From Streptomyces minutiscleroticus (lineage in GTDB: Bacteria > Actinomycetota > Actinomycetes > Streptomycetales > Streptomycetaceae): a stretch of DNA of 64,000 nucleotides. The notes beneath the pieces were generated by a model, which worked only from the letters and a program-made list of their open reading frames with translations, ran no database searches and had not been told where the DNA came from. Shown piece after piece: positions 1-8,587 of this stretch (position 1 is the first letter of the stretch; each line of letters begins with the position of its first letter). The position numbers and the translations under genes were made by a program. The DNA lies in NCBI RefSeq assembly GCF_014650875.1, contig NZ_BMVU01000018.1, positions 62,001 to 126,000 of the forward strand. The letters are read 5' to 3'.

Positions 1-2
1 TC

Positions 3-485
3 ACCCTGGTCATCGTCGTCCAGCCCCTCGCGTCCGACCGGATCCGGCGCATGCGGTACGCGGCGGCCCTCGCTGTCGGTTTCACGGGTCTCGCGGCCGG
101 TCTGGCCGTGCTGGCCGTCGGCACCCGGCCGGCCCTCCTGGCCGGCGGCGCACTGATCACCCTCGGCGACATCGTGCTGTTCCTCAAGAGCGATCTGGAG
201 GCGCTGCGCCGCAGCTCACGCTCCGATGCCGTCGTCTTCGGTCAGCAGCGGCTGGCCGCCGGGCTCGGCGCCGGCGCGAGCGGGCTGCTGGGCGGGCAGC
301 TCTACGGCCTCACCGAACGCGCCGGGAACACCGGCTGGTTCTGGCTGCTGGCCGCCGCCCAGTGCGTGCTGCTTCCCCCCGTGCTGCTGACGCTGCGCGG
401 CCGCACGGCACCCCTCCCCCACAGCGACCACGACAAAGGAGCGCTGCCTACCCATGACAAGGACGGGCGGATTCCAGGACGATGA
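3..485 (+). CDS. MFS transporter, C-terminal part (runs off the left edge)
   Basis: The reading frame is open from the first bases, so only the last ~160 residues are visible. They alternate hydrophobic stretches with short basic loops: a helix around LAVGFTGLAAGLAVLAVG, a cytoplasmic stretch FLKSDLEALRRSSRSD, then helices around GLGAGASGLLGGQLYG and WFWLLAAAQCVLLPPVLL. This is the usual look of the last helices of a drug:H+ antiporter-type MFS permease. The hydrophilic His/Asp-rich tail ends inside the next gene, which starts 32 bases before this stop, so the two are probably translationally coupled. Substrate cannot be inferred from this fragment. Confidence 0.75.
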   Translation, partial: TLVIVVQPLASDRIRRMRYAAALAVGFTGLAAGLAVLAVGTRPALLAGGALITLGDIVLFLKSDLEALRRSSRSDAVVFGQQRLAAGLGAGASGLLGGQLYGLTERAGNTGWFWLLAAAQCVLLPPVLLTLRGRTAPLPHSDHDKGALPTHDKDGRIPGR

Positions 486-1203
486 CTTCTGGACCGAGTT
501 CCACGACTTCCTGTTCTCCGAGCAGCGCCACGCCCAGGCCGCGGAACTGCTCGACACCTCACCCCTGCTGTCCTTCCCGCCCGGATCGCGGGTGCTGGAC
601 CTGTGCTGCGGTCCCGGGGTGTTCACCGTGCCCCTCGCCCGCCACGGCCACGACGTGACCGGGGTGGACCTGAGCCCGGCCATGCTGGACCGGGCCCGGA
701 AACGGTCGGCCGACGCCGGCGCCGAGGTCACGTATGTACGGGCCGACGCACGCGAGTACGAGGCGCCGGGCCGCTTCGACGTCGTCCTCAATCTGTTCAC
801 CTCGTTCGGGTACTTCGAGGACCCCGCCGACAACGCCCGCGTGCTGCGCACCCTGCACACCTGCCTGGCGCCCGGCGGCACCCTCGTCCTGGACCTCGCC
901 GGCAAGGAACTGCTGGCCCGCAGGGTCACCCCGCCCAAGGTGGTGCGGCGCGGCGACGACCTGATGGTGCAGACCGACACCGTGCTGGACGACTGGGCGC
1001 GGCTGCGCAGCGACTGGGTGCTGGTCCGGGGCGAGCGGGTGACCAGAGCCACACTGGTGTGGTTCGTGTACAGCGCCGTGGAGTTGCGGGCGATGGTGGA
1101 GGAGGCGGGTTTCGGCCGGGTGGAGGTGTTCGGCGGCTTCGACGGCCGCCCTTACGACGAGGACGCCGAGCGCCTGGTCCTGCGGGCGGTCCGCGAGGAG
1201 TGA
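454..1203 (+). CDS. Class I SAM-dependent methyltransferase
   Basis: 249 residues. Motif I of the Rossmann-like SAM fold is VLDLCCGPGVF (about residue 49), followed by VTGVDLSPAMLDRAR (acidic motif II), the RFDVVLNLFTSFGYF post-motif region and LAPGGTLVLDL. The fold matches Methyltransf_11/25-type enzymes acting on small molecules. Start chosen at the ATG overlapping the end of the upstream MFS gene, with AAAGGAG a little upstream. The overlap suggests co-transcription with the transporter, for example modification plus export of one compound, but the substrate is unknown. Confidence 0.82.
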   Translation: MTRTGGFQDDDFWTEFHDFLFSEQRHAQAAELLDTSPLLSFPPGSRVLDLCCGPGVFTVPLARHGHDVTGVDLSPAMLDRARKRSADAGAEVTYVRADAREYEAPGRFDVVLNLFTSFGYFEDPADNARVLRTLHTCLAPGGTLVLDLAGKELLARRVTPPKVVRRGDDLMVQTDTVLDDWARLRSDWVLVRGERVTRATLVWFVYSAVELRAMVEEAGFGRVEVFGGFDGRPYDEDAERLVLRAVREE

Positions 1204-1262
1204 CGGGAGCGCAGGAGGTGTACGGCCGGACGAGCAGGCCCTTTCGCCCTCGCTCCGGGGGG

Positions 1263-1450
1263 CCGTGCCATCACCGGGTCATCACCGCGACGGGAGACAG
1301 GAAGCCGGGGCGATTCCGGCACGGTCCCGCCACTGTGACCGGGGAGTGCACCCCTTTTGCACGCCACTGCGCGCCGCGCGGGAAGGTCGACCAGGGCTTC
1401 AAGAACCGGGGGATCGCCCACGGCGCAGGAGGAAGCCGCCCGAGCCCTGA
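1263..1450 (+). promoter_or_regulatory. Cobalamin riboswitch (apparently orphan)
   Basis: The core GGAAGCCGGGGCGATTCCGG, followed at once by CACGGTCCCGCCACTGTGAC, has the conserved architecture of the AdoCbl/cobalamin aptamer: a hairpin with paired CCGG arms, then the CCCGCCACTG B12-box segment. Further on, GCGCAGGAGGAAGCCGCC resembles the 3' AGTCAGGAnACC conserved block. The element reads rightward, but no B12 synthesis, cobalt transport, metE or nrd gene follows. Downstream there is only a strong hairpin, then an inverted STAS remnant. The original target gene may have been lost. Edges are approximate. Confidence 0.75.
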
Positions 1451-1524
1451 CCGACGACCTGCGAGAACAGATCGACGAACTGCAGGCGCGGCGGCGGCCG
1501 GAACGCGGGCGAGCGGCCGGCCGG

Positions 1525-1561
1525 GTGTCCGTACAGGCAAGACCGTACGGACACTCCCGTC
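1525..1561 (+). terminator. Tandem hairpins, likely terminator
   Basis: GTGTCCGTAC (1525-1534) pairs perfectly with GTACGGACAC (1545-1554) around a 10-base loop, and is followed directly by the short hairpin CCCGTC/GACGGG. There is no U-tract, as is common in Streptomyces. It would end transcription coming through the riboswitch, or act as that riboswitch's expression platform. Confidence 0.5.
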
Positions 1562-1707
1562 AGGACGGGCGTCAAGTCCGCGCGCTTACCGCCGCCTTGG
1601 CCGTCGCCCGCGATCACCGCTCGGACGCTGTGGCGACCGGGGCCAGCCGGTGTCTTCGGCACGGCCCCTTGCCCGCTTCGCCCGCATGCCGCGAACAAGG
1701 GCGAGGC

Positions 1708-2097
1708 TCAGGCCGTGAGCGCCTGCTGCAGGGTGGGATAGCAGCCGATGACGGCCTCCAGGCCGCTGAGCCCGACGACCCGCTGCACGGTCGCCCGCAC
1801 CCCGGCCGGACGCACCCAACCGGACGCGGACCTGACGGCGCAGTGCAGCCTGACCAGGGCGTTGATGCCGGAGGAAGCCATGAAGCCGACCCACCTGCAG
1901 TCGACCACCACCCGCACGGGATACTGCCTGCGGTCGACGGTGAGCACCTGGCGCAGCCGCCCGGCGGTGTGCGGGTCGGCCTCGCCCTACAGACGCAGGA
2001 CAGTGATGCTGTCGCGGAAGGCGCGGATCACGGAGAGCCGACTGGGACCCGCCGCACCACAGGAGTCGCCCACCGGTGCCTTCTGGATGATCAGCAG
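1708..2097 (-). pseudogene. STAS-domain anti-sigma factor antagonist with in-frame amber codon
   Basis: The reverse strand encodes a full STAS domain like the intact genes at 8585 and 11987, but one codon is TAG where the paralogues read Gln/Glu (paralogue SLEGEID; here RL-stop-GEAD, near 1984). After the stop the frame stays open through RLRQVL, VVVDCRWVGFMASSGINAL (ASSG holds the phospho-acceptor Ser) and the family tail GLEAVIGCYPTLQQALTA. No ATG start is evident upstream, although an AGGAGG precedes CTG codons near 2100. A 79-residue fragment could restart at 1947 but would lack the first strands of the fold. Hence pseudogene by nonsense mutation is likeliest. Confidence 0.65.
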
Positions 2098-2689
2098 CAG
2101 ATTCCTCCTACGCCCCCTTGCGAAGGGGGCGGCCTTTCGACCCTAGGGGCGCTGCGCGCACCCGGTCCACCCGAACGCATGATGCCCCACCGAACGCCCG
2201 GGCGCACCGCCCCACCATGGGGCGCACAGCCGAAGCGAGCGCAACCGACGCCGCATGACGCGCCCCGCCGCTGGGCCGCTGAACACCGAGGCCGCGCCCG
2301 CGGAAGTCCTCCCCCGGCTCGGCACCCGGCCCGGATGAGGGCCCGGACCCGCAGCCTCGGGCCCACACCACCCGCTCGGCCCGACCGGGCCCGGGGCCCC
2401 TCGTCTCCCACGCACGGCCGGGAAGAGCGACCGCCTTTCCCCGCCCGGCCGCACCCTCTTGCCGGCTCGCCGACATCATGACCACAGCGCTGCCCCGGCC
2501 CAGCCGCCCAGAGAACCGCTCGCAGGGTGCCAGCAGCCGGACGCCGTACGTCCGAAAAGGGACCACCGGCGTACATCACCTTCCCGGCGCAGACGAGACC
2601 CCGTCCCAAACACGCCTCTCGCCCCTGCTCACCCACCGGCCGCTGGAGAGGAACCGCGGCAGGCACTCCCTACCGCGCCACCGCGCACT
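2098..2689. other. Intergenic, nothing recognised
   Basis: GC-rich stretch with several overlapping open frames on both strands, none showing a known domain or a credible ribosome-binding site. It separates two oppositely oriented STAS remnants. Confidence 0.5.
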
Positions 2690-3007
2690 GTGATTGATCC
2701 GAGCGAGGTCACCATGGACTCCACCGGCCTCAACGCCCTCGTCATCGGCTACCGCGCCACCCGCGGCACGCCCGGCTGGATCCGCCTCGCCCAGGCCCGG
2801 CCCTGCGTGCTGCGCGTCCTTCGCCTCTCCGGCCCGGACGCCTTCATCGACTGCTACCCCACCCGGGGAGCAGGCGGACCGTCCGTCACTGCCGAGCCGG
2901 GATCCACGTGCTTACCGGCTCTCGTCCCGCGGTCGGTGTGCGCCCCGTCGGCTCCCCTCTGCCTCCGGCCGGGCCTCTGCGTCTCCGTCAGCCTCTTTCC
3001 CACGTAG
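2690..3007 (+). pseudogene. Truncated STAS-domain gene (C-terminal half)
   Basis: From the GTG at 2690 the frame reads VIDPSEVTMDSTGLNALV, then TPGWIRLAQ and GPDAFIDCYPT. This aligns without gaps to the second half of the intact STAS protein at 8585 (VIDLKRVTFMDSSGLHALL, KPGWIRL, GLDAVFDCYPT). The first ~45 residues of the fold are missing upstream. After CYPT the sequence diverges into an unrelated Pro/Ser-rich tail. Both ends look truncated, so a functional antagonist is unlikely. It is one of five related STAS loci in the first 12.4 kb. Confidence 0.6.
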
Positions 3008-3218
3008 AAACGTTTCTCTGGCGCGCTCTGCAAACAAGTGCAATGCACACCGACGGTGACAGACGCCCGTAGATCAACCGAACACAACCCCAATATCCCC
3101 TTTTCCTAGATTATATGACTTTTTCCATACGCCTTGTTGTCCCATCGCGGTATCCGGCTAGCTGATGGGGCCAACCCGCCCTCGCCGGGTGGACGGTCAA
3201 CTCGAAGGAGAACAGGTC

Positions 3219-3329
3219 ATGAAGAAGGCATACGAAGCGCCGACCCTGGTCCGTCTGGGTTCCTTCCGCAAGGAGACCGGGCTCCTGCGCAGCTCGGGCA
3301 ACGACCGGCTCATCCTGAGCAAGAACTGA
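3219..3329 (+). CDS. lasA: Lasso peptide precursor, citrulassin family
   Basis: A 36-residue peptide with GAAGGAG 8 bases before the ATG. The leader (residues 1-21) carries the actinobacterial RRE-recognition pattern YxxPxLxxLGxF (YEAPTLVRLGSF) and the conserved Thr at leader position -2 (KETG). Cleavage after Gly21 gives the 15-residue core LLRSSGNDRLILSKN. Asp8 of the core is correctly placed to close an 8-residue macrolactam with the N-terminal Leu. The GNDRL-LSKN segment is that of citrulassins, in which Arg9 can be converted to citrulline by an unlinked deiminase. No deiminase gene is visible here. An AT-rich leader region at about 3000-3130 probably holds the promoter. Confidence 0.9.
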   Translation: MKKAYEAPTLVRLGSFRKETGLLRSSGNDRLILSKN

Positions 3330-3363
3330 GCAGGCGGCGAACGACGGTCCTTGACGTAACGTC

Positions 3364-5226
3364 ATGACTGATCTGCACGCACGTGCAGGGACGGGCCCCG
3401 GCGACGCGCACTTCGCGGTCTTCACCGACCGTGCGGACGCGGCCGCCGTGGCCCGCTCCTTCGCCCGCCCCGGCACGCGCACCCTCGCCCACGCTTCGGG
3501 CCGGCCCTGGCTCGTAGGTCACTGGGCCGACCAGGAGATCGTCAGCGCACATGCCGGCTCCGCCGCCTTGGCCGTCATCGGCTGCGCCCCCGTCGCAGCC
3601 GCCGAACTGCAGCGGGTGGCCGGCTCCCTGCGCGACCTCGCCACCCTGGATGCGTGGGCACGCTCCCTGCCGGGCAGCTTCCACCTCGTTGCCGCCCTGG
3701 ACGGACGGATCCGGGTACAGGGCACGGCCTCGGGCCTCCGGCTGGTCTTCCACGCCCTGCTCGACGGCACGGCAGTGGCCTCGACGCGCGCGGACGTGCT
3801 CGCCGCCGCCCTCGATGTCCAGCCCGCGCCGGAGCGGCTGGCCGTACGGCTGCTGTGGCCCGTCCCCCATCCCCTGCTCGACGAACCCCTGTGGCCCGGT
3901 GTCACCGCCGTCGCCCCGCACAATGCACTGATCGTCGCGCCGGACGGACGCGGTGTGCGCCACTCCCCGTGGTGGACCCCGCCGGAACCGGTCCTCCCGC
4001 TGCGCACCGGCGCCCCCCGAGTCCGTGAAGTCCTCGCCGAGGCCGTCGACGCCCGCACCCGGCACGGCGGCGTGGTCAGCTGCGACCTGTCCGGCGGGCT
4101 GGACTCCACCTCCGTCTGCTTCCTCGCCGACCGGTCCCCGGCCCGCGTCGTCGCCTCCACCTGGCCCGGACGCGACCCCGCCGACACCGACCTGTATTGG
4201 GCGAAGCGGGCCGCCGCGGCCGTGCCGGACGTCGAGCACGTCGTCTGGGACGCCGAGGACTCGCCCCTCGTCTACACCGGCCTGCTCGGCATCGACGACG
4301 TACTGGACGAGCCGACCATCGGCGTCATGGACCGCGCGCGGGTCCTGCACCACCTGCCGGCCATGGCCGAGCGCGGCAGCCGAGTACATCTGACGGGCAT
4401 CGGCGGCGACCACGTGGCCTGGTGCTCGGAGGCCTACTACCACCGGCTCGCCCGACGACGCCCACTGTTCGCCCTGCGGCAGCTACGCGGCTTCAAGGCG
4501 TTGTGGCAATGGCCGCTGCTCCCCCTGCTGAGCGTCCTGGCCGACTCCCGGCCCTACGGCACCTGGCTGGCGGACGCAGAGCACCGACTGCGCGACCCGC
4601 TGCCCCCCGCGGTGGTCAACAGCCTCGGCTGGGGCATGAGCCCACGCCTGTTCACGTGGGTGACCCGGGATGCGGAGCACATGGCCCGCACGGCGCTGCG
4701 CGCGACCGGCCGAAGGGCGCAGCCCCTGCATCCCGACCGGGGACTGCACGCCGACCTGGAACAGATCCGCGACTGCACGCGCATCATCCGGCAGTGGGAT
4801 CACATGGCGGCCCGCTGCGGACTGCCCATGGCCTCACCGTTCCTGGACGACCAGGTCATCACAACCTGCCTCGCCGTCCGCCCCGAGGAACGCGTCTCGC
4901 CCTGGCGGTACAAGCCCCTGCTGACCGAGGCCATGCGCGGCGTCGTGCCCGACGACTGCCTGCGGCGCACCACCAAGGCAGCCGCCGCCATGGACGCGGC
5001 CGACGGGCTGCGCCGGCACCGCGGCGACCTCATGGAACTGTGGGAGGACTCCCGCCTGGCGCGGCTGGGACTGGTAGACGCTGAAGCTCTGCGCCGCCTC
5101 GCCGAACGCCCCGCCACCCGCGACCTGCGGCAGGCCGTCCTGTACTCGACGATCGCCGTCGAGGTGTGGCTGCGGGCGCTCGACCGCAGGATGCACAGCA
5201 TGACAACGCATGACGCACCGACGTGA
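3364..5226 (+). CDS. lasC: Lasso peptide macrolactam synthetase (asparagine synthetase-like)
   Basis: 620 residues, the usual size of lasso cyclases. The C-terminal half has the ATP-pyrophosphatase loop SGGLDSTS (about residue 243) and the asparagine synthetase-type core around HLTGIGGDHVAW and ASPFLDDQVI. The enzyme adenylates the core Asp8 side chain and closes the isopeptide ring to the freed N-terminus. The N-terminal glutaminase-like domain lacks a Cys2 nucleophile, as in other lasso cyclases. It starts 34 bases after the precursor stop, and its stop overlaps the region of the next gene, so it lies in one operon. Confidence 0.92.
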   Translation: MTDLHARAGTGPGDAHFAVFTDRADAAAVARSFARPGTRTLAHASGRPWLVGHWADQEIVSAHAGSAALAVIGCAPVAAAELQRVAGSLRDLATLDAWARSLPGSFHLVAALDGRIRVQGTASGLRLVFHALLDGTAVASTRADVLAAALDVQPAPERLAVRLLWPVPHPLLDEPLWPGVTAVAPHNALIVAPDGRGVRHSPWWTPPEPVLPLRTGAPRVREVLAEAVDARTRHGGVVSCDLSGGLDSTSVCFLADRSPARVVASTWPGRDPADTDLYWAKRAAAAVPDVEHVVWDAEDSPLVYTGLLGIDDVLDEPTIGVMDRARVLHHLPAMAERGSRVHLTGIGGDHVAWCSEAYYHRLARRRPLFALRQLRGFKALWQWPLLPLLSVLADSRPYGTWLADAEHRLRDPLPPAVVNSLGWGMSPRLFTWVTRDAEHMARTALRATGRRAQPLHPDRGLHADLEQIRDCTRIIRQWDHMAARCGLPMASPFLDDQVITTCLAVRPEERVSPWRYKPLLTEAMRGVVPDDCLRRTTKAAAAMDAADGLRRHRGDLMELWEDSRLARLGLVDAEALRRLAERPATRDLRQAVLYSTIAVEVWLRALDRRMHSMTTHDAPT

Positions 5227-5261
5227 TGCGGATCCGTCGGACCACAGAAGGGAAAGTTTCC

Positions 5262-5516
5262 ATGGCCTTGCGATTCGGTGCCGACGTCTGCACCGCGAAG
5301 ACCGGCTACGGCACCGTCCTCCTCGACCAGCGCTCCGGCGCGTACTGGGAGTTGAACCCCACCGCGACCCTGGTGGTCGACATCCTGCTGACGGGGGGTG
5401 ACGAGGCGGCCGCCGCGACGGCCGTCACGGAGGCGTTCGACGTGGACGCCGACCGGGCACGGGCCGATGTGGACGCCCTGGTGGAACAGCTGCGCGCCGG
5501 AGGGCTGGCCGTATGA
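5262..5516 (+). CDS. lasB1: PqqD-like RiPP recognition element protein
   Basis: 84 residues from the ATG at 5262, preceded by AGAAGGGA; a GTG at 5223 overlapping lasC is possible but adds 13 atypical residues. The pattern [19 protein letters not shown], with hydrophobic helices ending in a [14 protein letters not shown] repeat, is that of stand-alone RRE proteins (PqqD fold). These bind the precursor leader and deliver it to the leader peptidase. Its stop overlaps the next start by four bases, which supports a coupled B1/B2 pair. Confidence 0.88.
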   Translation: MALRFGADVCTAKTGYGTVLLDQRSGAYWELNPTATLVVDILLTGGDEAAAATAVTEAFDVDADRARADVDALVEQLRAGGLAV

Positions 5517-5938
5517 CCACGCCCAGCGCCCTGGAACGGCCGACCGGAGTTGCCCTCGGCCGCCGGCTCGCCGCCCGCCTGGTCCTGGCCCCGGCCGTCC
5601 TGCTCTCCTTGCTGCCGCCCCGCCGTATCCGTACCGCCCTGGAGCTGCTCCGCCAGGGTGCCGGGCCGGCCACGGTGGCACAAGCCCAGCGCGCCCGCGA
5701 CGCCGTGTGCGCGGTGAGCCTGCGCTGCGCCGGCCCCAAGGGCTGCCTGCCGCGCTCCCTCGCTGCCGCTTTGCTGTGCCGCCTCGGCGGCACCTGGCCG
5801 ACCTGGTGCACGGGGGCCAGCGTCGTACCGCCCTTCACCGCCCACGCCTGGATCGAGGTGCAGGACCGGCCGGTGGGCGAAACCCTGCCCGACGACTACT
5901 TCGTCCGACTGATGTCGATCGGCCCGGCCGCCTCCTGA
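5513..5938 (+). CDS. lasB2: Lasso leader peptidase, transglutaminase-like
   Basis: 141 residues. It shows the cysteine-protease signature of lasso B2 enzymes: Cys in [13 protein letters not shown], His in FTAHAWIEV, and an acidic residue shortly after in the GETLPDD segment. It removes the 21-residue leader after the RRE partner has docked the precursor. The ATGA overlap with the ABC gene downstream and the four-base overlap with the RRE gene upstream mark a tightly coupled operon. Confidence 0.9.
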   Translation: MTTPSALERPTGVALGRRLAARLVLAPAVLLSLLPPRRIRTALELLRQGAGPATVAQAQRARDAVCAVSLRCAGPKGCLPRSLAAALLCRLGGTWPTWCTGASVVPPFTAHAWIEVQDRPVGETLPDDYFVRLMSIGPAAS

Positions 5939-7917
5939 TGACACGCCGTGAGCAGACGCAGGAAGAGGGCCGGGCCGGTAAGCGGGCACAGATCAGGAAC
6001 GGCGGGGTGGCCGAGAACGCCGGGCAGGTCCGGGACAGCGGCTCGACCAGGACCAGTGAGCTGAAGCAGTCCCATGACGACAAGCGCATCAAACCCGGCG
6101 GGTTTGAGCAGGTCGAAGAGGGTGAGCGCGCCGGCAGACGTACTGGACCCTCCACCTGGGCCGCGGTTGTCGCCGTCCACCGGCTCACCGCCCGGCACCG
6201 GGGTGCAATCGCATGGGCCACCCTGTTGACTCTGGCGGCGTCCGCGCTGGGGCTCGCCCAGCCGCTGCTGGCCAAAAAGGTGGTGGACGCAAGCGGCGGT
6301 CAGCACCCGCTGTGGCCTCCGCTGCTGCTGCTTGCCGCGCTGTTCGCCGCCGAGGCCGCCACCGGCGCCCTCGGCCGGTTCCTGCTGGAACGCACGGGCG
6401 AGGGCGTCGTACGACAGCTGCGCCACGGCCTGGTAGAACGACTACTGCGCCTGGAGATGCGGGAGTACGACCGGCAGCGCGACGGTGATCTGGTCGCCCG
6501 CGTCACCTCCGACACCACCCTGTTGCGCGAGGTGGTCGCCCAGGCGCTCGTGGATCTGGTCACCGGGGCGCTGATCGCCCTCGGCGCGCTGACCCTGATG
6601 GCCTGGCTCGATCCCCTGCTACTGCTCCTGGTCACGGCGACCGTCCTGGCGGCGGCAGCCGTGGTGACCCTGCTGCTGCACGGGATCCGCACCGCCTCCG
6701 AGCGCGTGCAGACGTCCGTCGGCGCCGTCGCCGCCGACCTCGAACGTGCCCTCGGAGCCCTGCCCATGGTCCGCGTGCACCGGGCGGAGGACCGCGAGGC
6801 GGCGCGCATCGGCGTCCGCGTCGAGGACGCCTACACCGCCGGGGTGCGCACTGCGAAACTGGCCGCGGTGATGAGCTCGGCCGTCGAACTGGCCGTACAG
6901 GGGTCCTTCCTCCTCGTCCTCGTCATCGGCGGGCTGCGCGTGCACCGTCATGGCCACTCCCTCGGCGACCTGGTCGCGTTCCTGCTGTATGCCTCCTACC
7001 TCGTCATCCCCCTGTCCTCGGTCTTCCGTGCCGCCGGTCTGATCCAGCGGGGCATGGGTGCTCACCTGCGCGTCCAGCAGGCACTGAGCCTCCCCGTAGA
7101 GCCCGCCGCCCCGGCCGTGCCCGTCGCTCCTCCGCCTCCGGTCCCGGGCGAGCCCGCCCTCGCGCTGTGCGACGTCCACTTCGCCCACCGGCCGGGCCGG
7201 CCAGTCCTGCGCGGAGTCTCCTTCACCGTGCCCCAGCGGCAGCAGGTCGCCCTCGTCGGCCTCTCCGGAGCAGGCAAGAGCACGGTGTTCGCGCTGGTCG
7301 CCCGGTTCTACGAGCCCGACGCCGGGCTCCTCCGCTTCCATGGGCGGTCCGCCACGGAACTCGGCCGCGACGCCTGCCGCGCGCAGTTCGCGATCGTGGA
7401 CCAGAACAGCCATGTCGTCCGGGGAACGCTCTTCGACAACATCACCTACGGCCGGCCGAACGCCACGGCCGAGGAAATGGACCGGGTGGTCCGGCTGGCC
7501 CGGCTGGAACAGGTGGCCGAGCGGCTGCCCGGGGGTCTGCACGGCGCCGTCGGAGAACGCGGCGCCACGCTCTCGGGCGGCGAGCGCCAGCGCGTCGCCC
7601 TGGCCCGCGCCCTGCTCACCCGCCCCGCGCTACTGCTGCTCGACGAGCCCACTTCCCACCTCGACGCCCTCAACGAGGCAGCGCTCGCAGCGGCTTTGAA
7701 GGACGTCAGCCGGGAGTGCGCCGTCCTGGTCATCGCCCACCGGATCTCCACGGTCCAGCACGCCGACCGGATCATCGTCCTGGACGAAGGGCGTATCACC
7801 GCGTGCGGACGCCACGAAGAACTGCTCACCACCAGTGCGGTCTACCGGCAGCTGGCGGCGGCCCAGATGCTCCGGCCCGCGGAGCCGTCCGCCACGGCAT
7901 CATCCACCACTCGTTGA
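5938..7917 (+). CDS. lasD: ABC exporter (TMD-NBD fusion) of the lasso cluster
   Basis: 659 residues from the ATG that overlaps the lasB2 stop. A hydrophilic, charged N-terminal extension of about 65 residues precedes an ABC transmembrane domain with hydrophobic helices such as [20 protein letters not shown] and [17 protein letters not shown]. The nucleotide-binding domain has Walker [10 protein letters not shown], signature LSGGERQR, Walker [13 protein letters not shown] and the switch His in VLVIAHR. It probably exports the mature lasso peptide and gives self-protection. The long extension is unusual; a downstream start would remove it, but no clear ribosome-binding site favours one. Confidence 0.9.
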   Translation: MTRREQTQEEGRAGKRAQIRNGGVAENAGQVRDSGSTRTSELKQSHDDKRIKPGGFEQVEEGERAGRRTGPSTWAAVVAVHRLTARHRGAIAWATLLTLAASALGLAQPLLAKKVVDASGGQHPLWPPLLLLAALFAAEAATGALGRFLLERTGEGVVRQLRHGLVERLLRLEMREYDRQRDGDLVARVTSDTTLLREVVAQALVDLVTGALIALGALTLMAWLDPLLLLLVTATVLAAAAVVTLLLHGIRTASERVQTSVGAVAADLERALGALPMVRVHRAEDREAARIGVRVEDAYTAGVRTAKLAAVMSSAVELAVQGSFLLVLVIGGLRVHRHGHSLGDLVAFLLYASYLVIPLSSVFRAAGLIQRGMGAHLRVQQALSLPVEPAAPAVPVAPPPPVPGEPALALCDVHFAHRPGRPVLRGVSFTVPQRQQVALVGLSGAGKSTVFALVARFYEPDAGLLRFHGRSATELGRDACRAQFAIVDQNSHVVRGTLFDNITYGRPNATAEEMDRVVRLARLEQVAERLPGGLHGAVGERGATLSGGERQRVALARALLTRPALLLLDEPTSHLDALNEAALAAALKDVSRECAVLVIAHRISTVQHADRIIVLDEGRITACGRHEELLTTSAVYRQLAAAQMLRPAEPSATASSTTR

Positions 7918-7978
7918 CCACACAGAACCAAGAGGTCCGCCCCACCGGGTCCCCCTGAATCCGAGCTCGGACGGCAGA

Positions 7979-8005
7979 AGCCGTGGACCTCCCCAGGTCA
8001 CGGCT
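7979..8005 (+). terminator. Terminator of the lasso operon
   Basis: AGCCGTGGACCT pairs with AGGTCACGGCT around a CCCC loop, with one bulged base. It lies 60 bases after the ABC exporter stop. No U-tract follows. Confidence 0.6.
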
Positions 8006-8033
8006 TCACCGTCCCCGCTCATGCCACGAAAAA

Positions 8034-8159
8034 TCGTGGACCGAGGAAGCCGCCCAGCGGATCACCACCCTCAAGCAGCGGACTGCAAGCTCACGGGCCG
8101 ACAACCACACTCTCGACGAGCGGCTCAAGGCAGCCCGATCCGACTTTCGCTTTTACTGA
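8034..8159 (+). pseudogene. Remnant resembling a DUF6262-type recombinase accessory gene
   Basis: A short open stretch reads SWTEEAAQRITTLKQ, then NHTLDERLKAARSDFRF. This resembles the coiled-coil C-terminal part of DUF6262 proteins found beside Tn554-like tyrosine recombinases. It is cut at the boundary of the IS5 remnant, which appears to have inserted into it; the rest of the gene is absent. The family assignment rests on recall of a pattern and is tentative. Confidence 0.35.
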
Positions 8160-8587
8160 TCGTTTCAGAATGAGGTGCGGGGGCGCCTCACGCGGATGGT
8201 GCTGCAGGCGAGTTGGAACAGACCTTGGTGGAGGTCGGCGCGTGTCGCGTAGCGGATGCGCAGGCGTTTGAACTGGTGGAGCCAGGCGAAGGTGCGCTCG
8301 ACGACCCAGCGGGTCCTGCCCGGTCCGGAGCCGTGCACGGTGCCCCGGCGAGCGATCTCCGGCACGATGCCGCGGGAGCGGAGCAGGCGCCGGTAGGTGT
8401 CGTAGTCGTGGCCGCGGTCGGCGAACAGGCGCCGGGGCGTCGGCGGGACCGGCCGCGCAGGCAGCAGCGGGGTTATGCGTTCCCACAGGTCATCAGGCAC
8501 AAGCTCAGCAGACTCCCGGCAGATCATGCCGATGCATGACTCAACTGCCAAGCCACCACACCGGTCCCATTTCGAAACGATCAGTTA
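8153..8587 (-). mobile_element. Internally deleted IS5-family element with TIRs and TTA target duplication
   Basis: The terminal inverted repeats CTGATCGTTTC (8156-8166) and GAAACGATCAG (8574-8584) are perfect 11-mers, flanked on both sides by TTA (8153-8155 and 8585-8587), a 3-bp duplication typical of one IS5 branch. The element is only about 430 bp instead of about 850 because the middle of its transposase is missing. It is non-autonomous, but its ends look intact, so it could be moved in trans. Confidence 0.75.
8165..8551 (-). pseudogene. IS5-family transposase with internal deletion
   Basis: 128 residues. The N-terminus (LVPDDLWERITPLLP) is the DUF4096 start of IS5-type transposases. 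It then jumps directly to the C-terminal catalytic part (FADRGHDYDTYRRLLRSRG, WVVERTFAWLHQFKRLRIRY). The central block with the first catalytic Asp is missing. The frame stays open across the joint, so a short protein could be made but should lack transposase activity. Confidence 0.8.

Noticed and set aside
5398-5937. Extension of the ABC exporter frame upstream through the lasB genes
   Set aside because: The frame overlaps two clear lasso genes. The coupled ATG at 5938 is the natural start.
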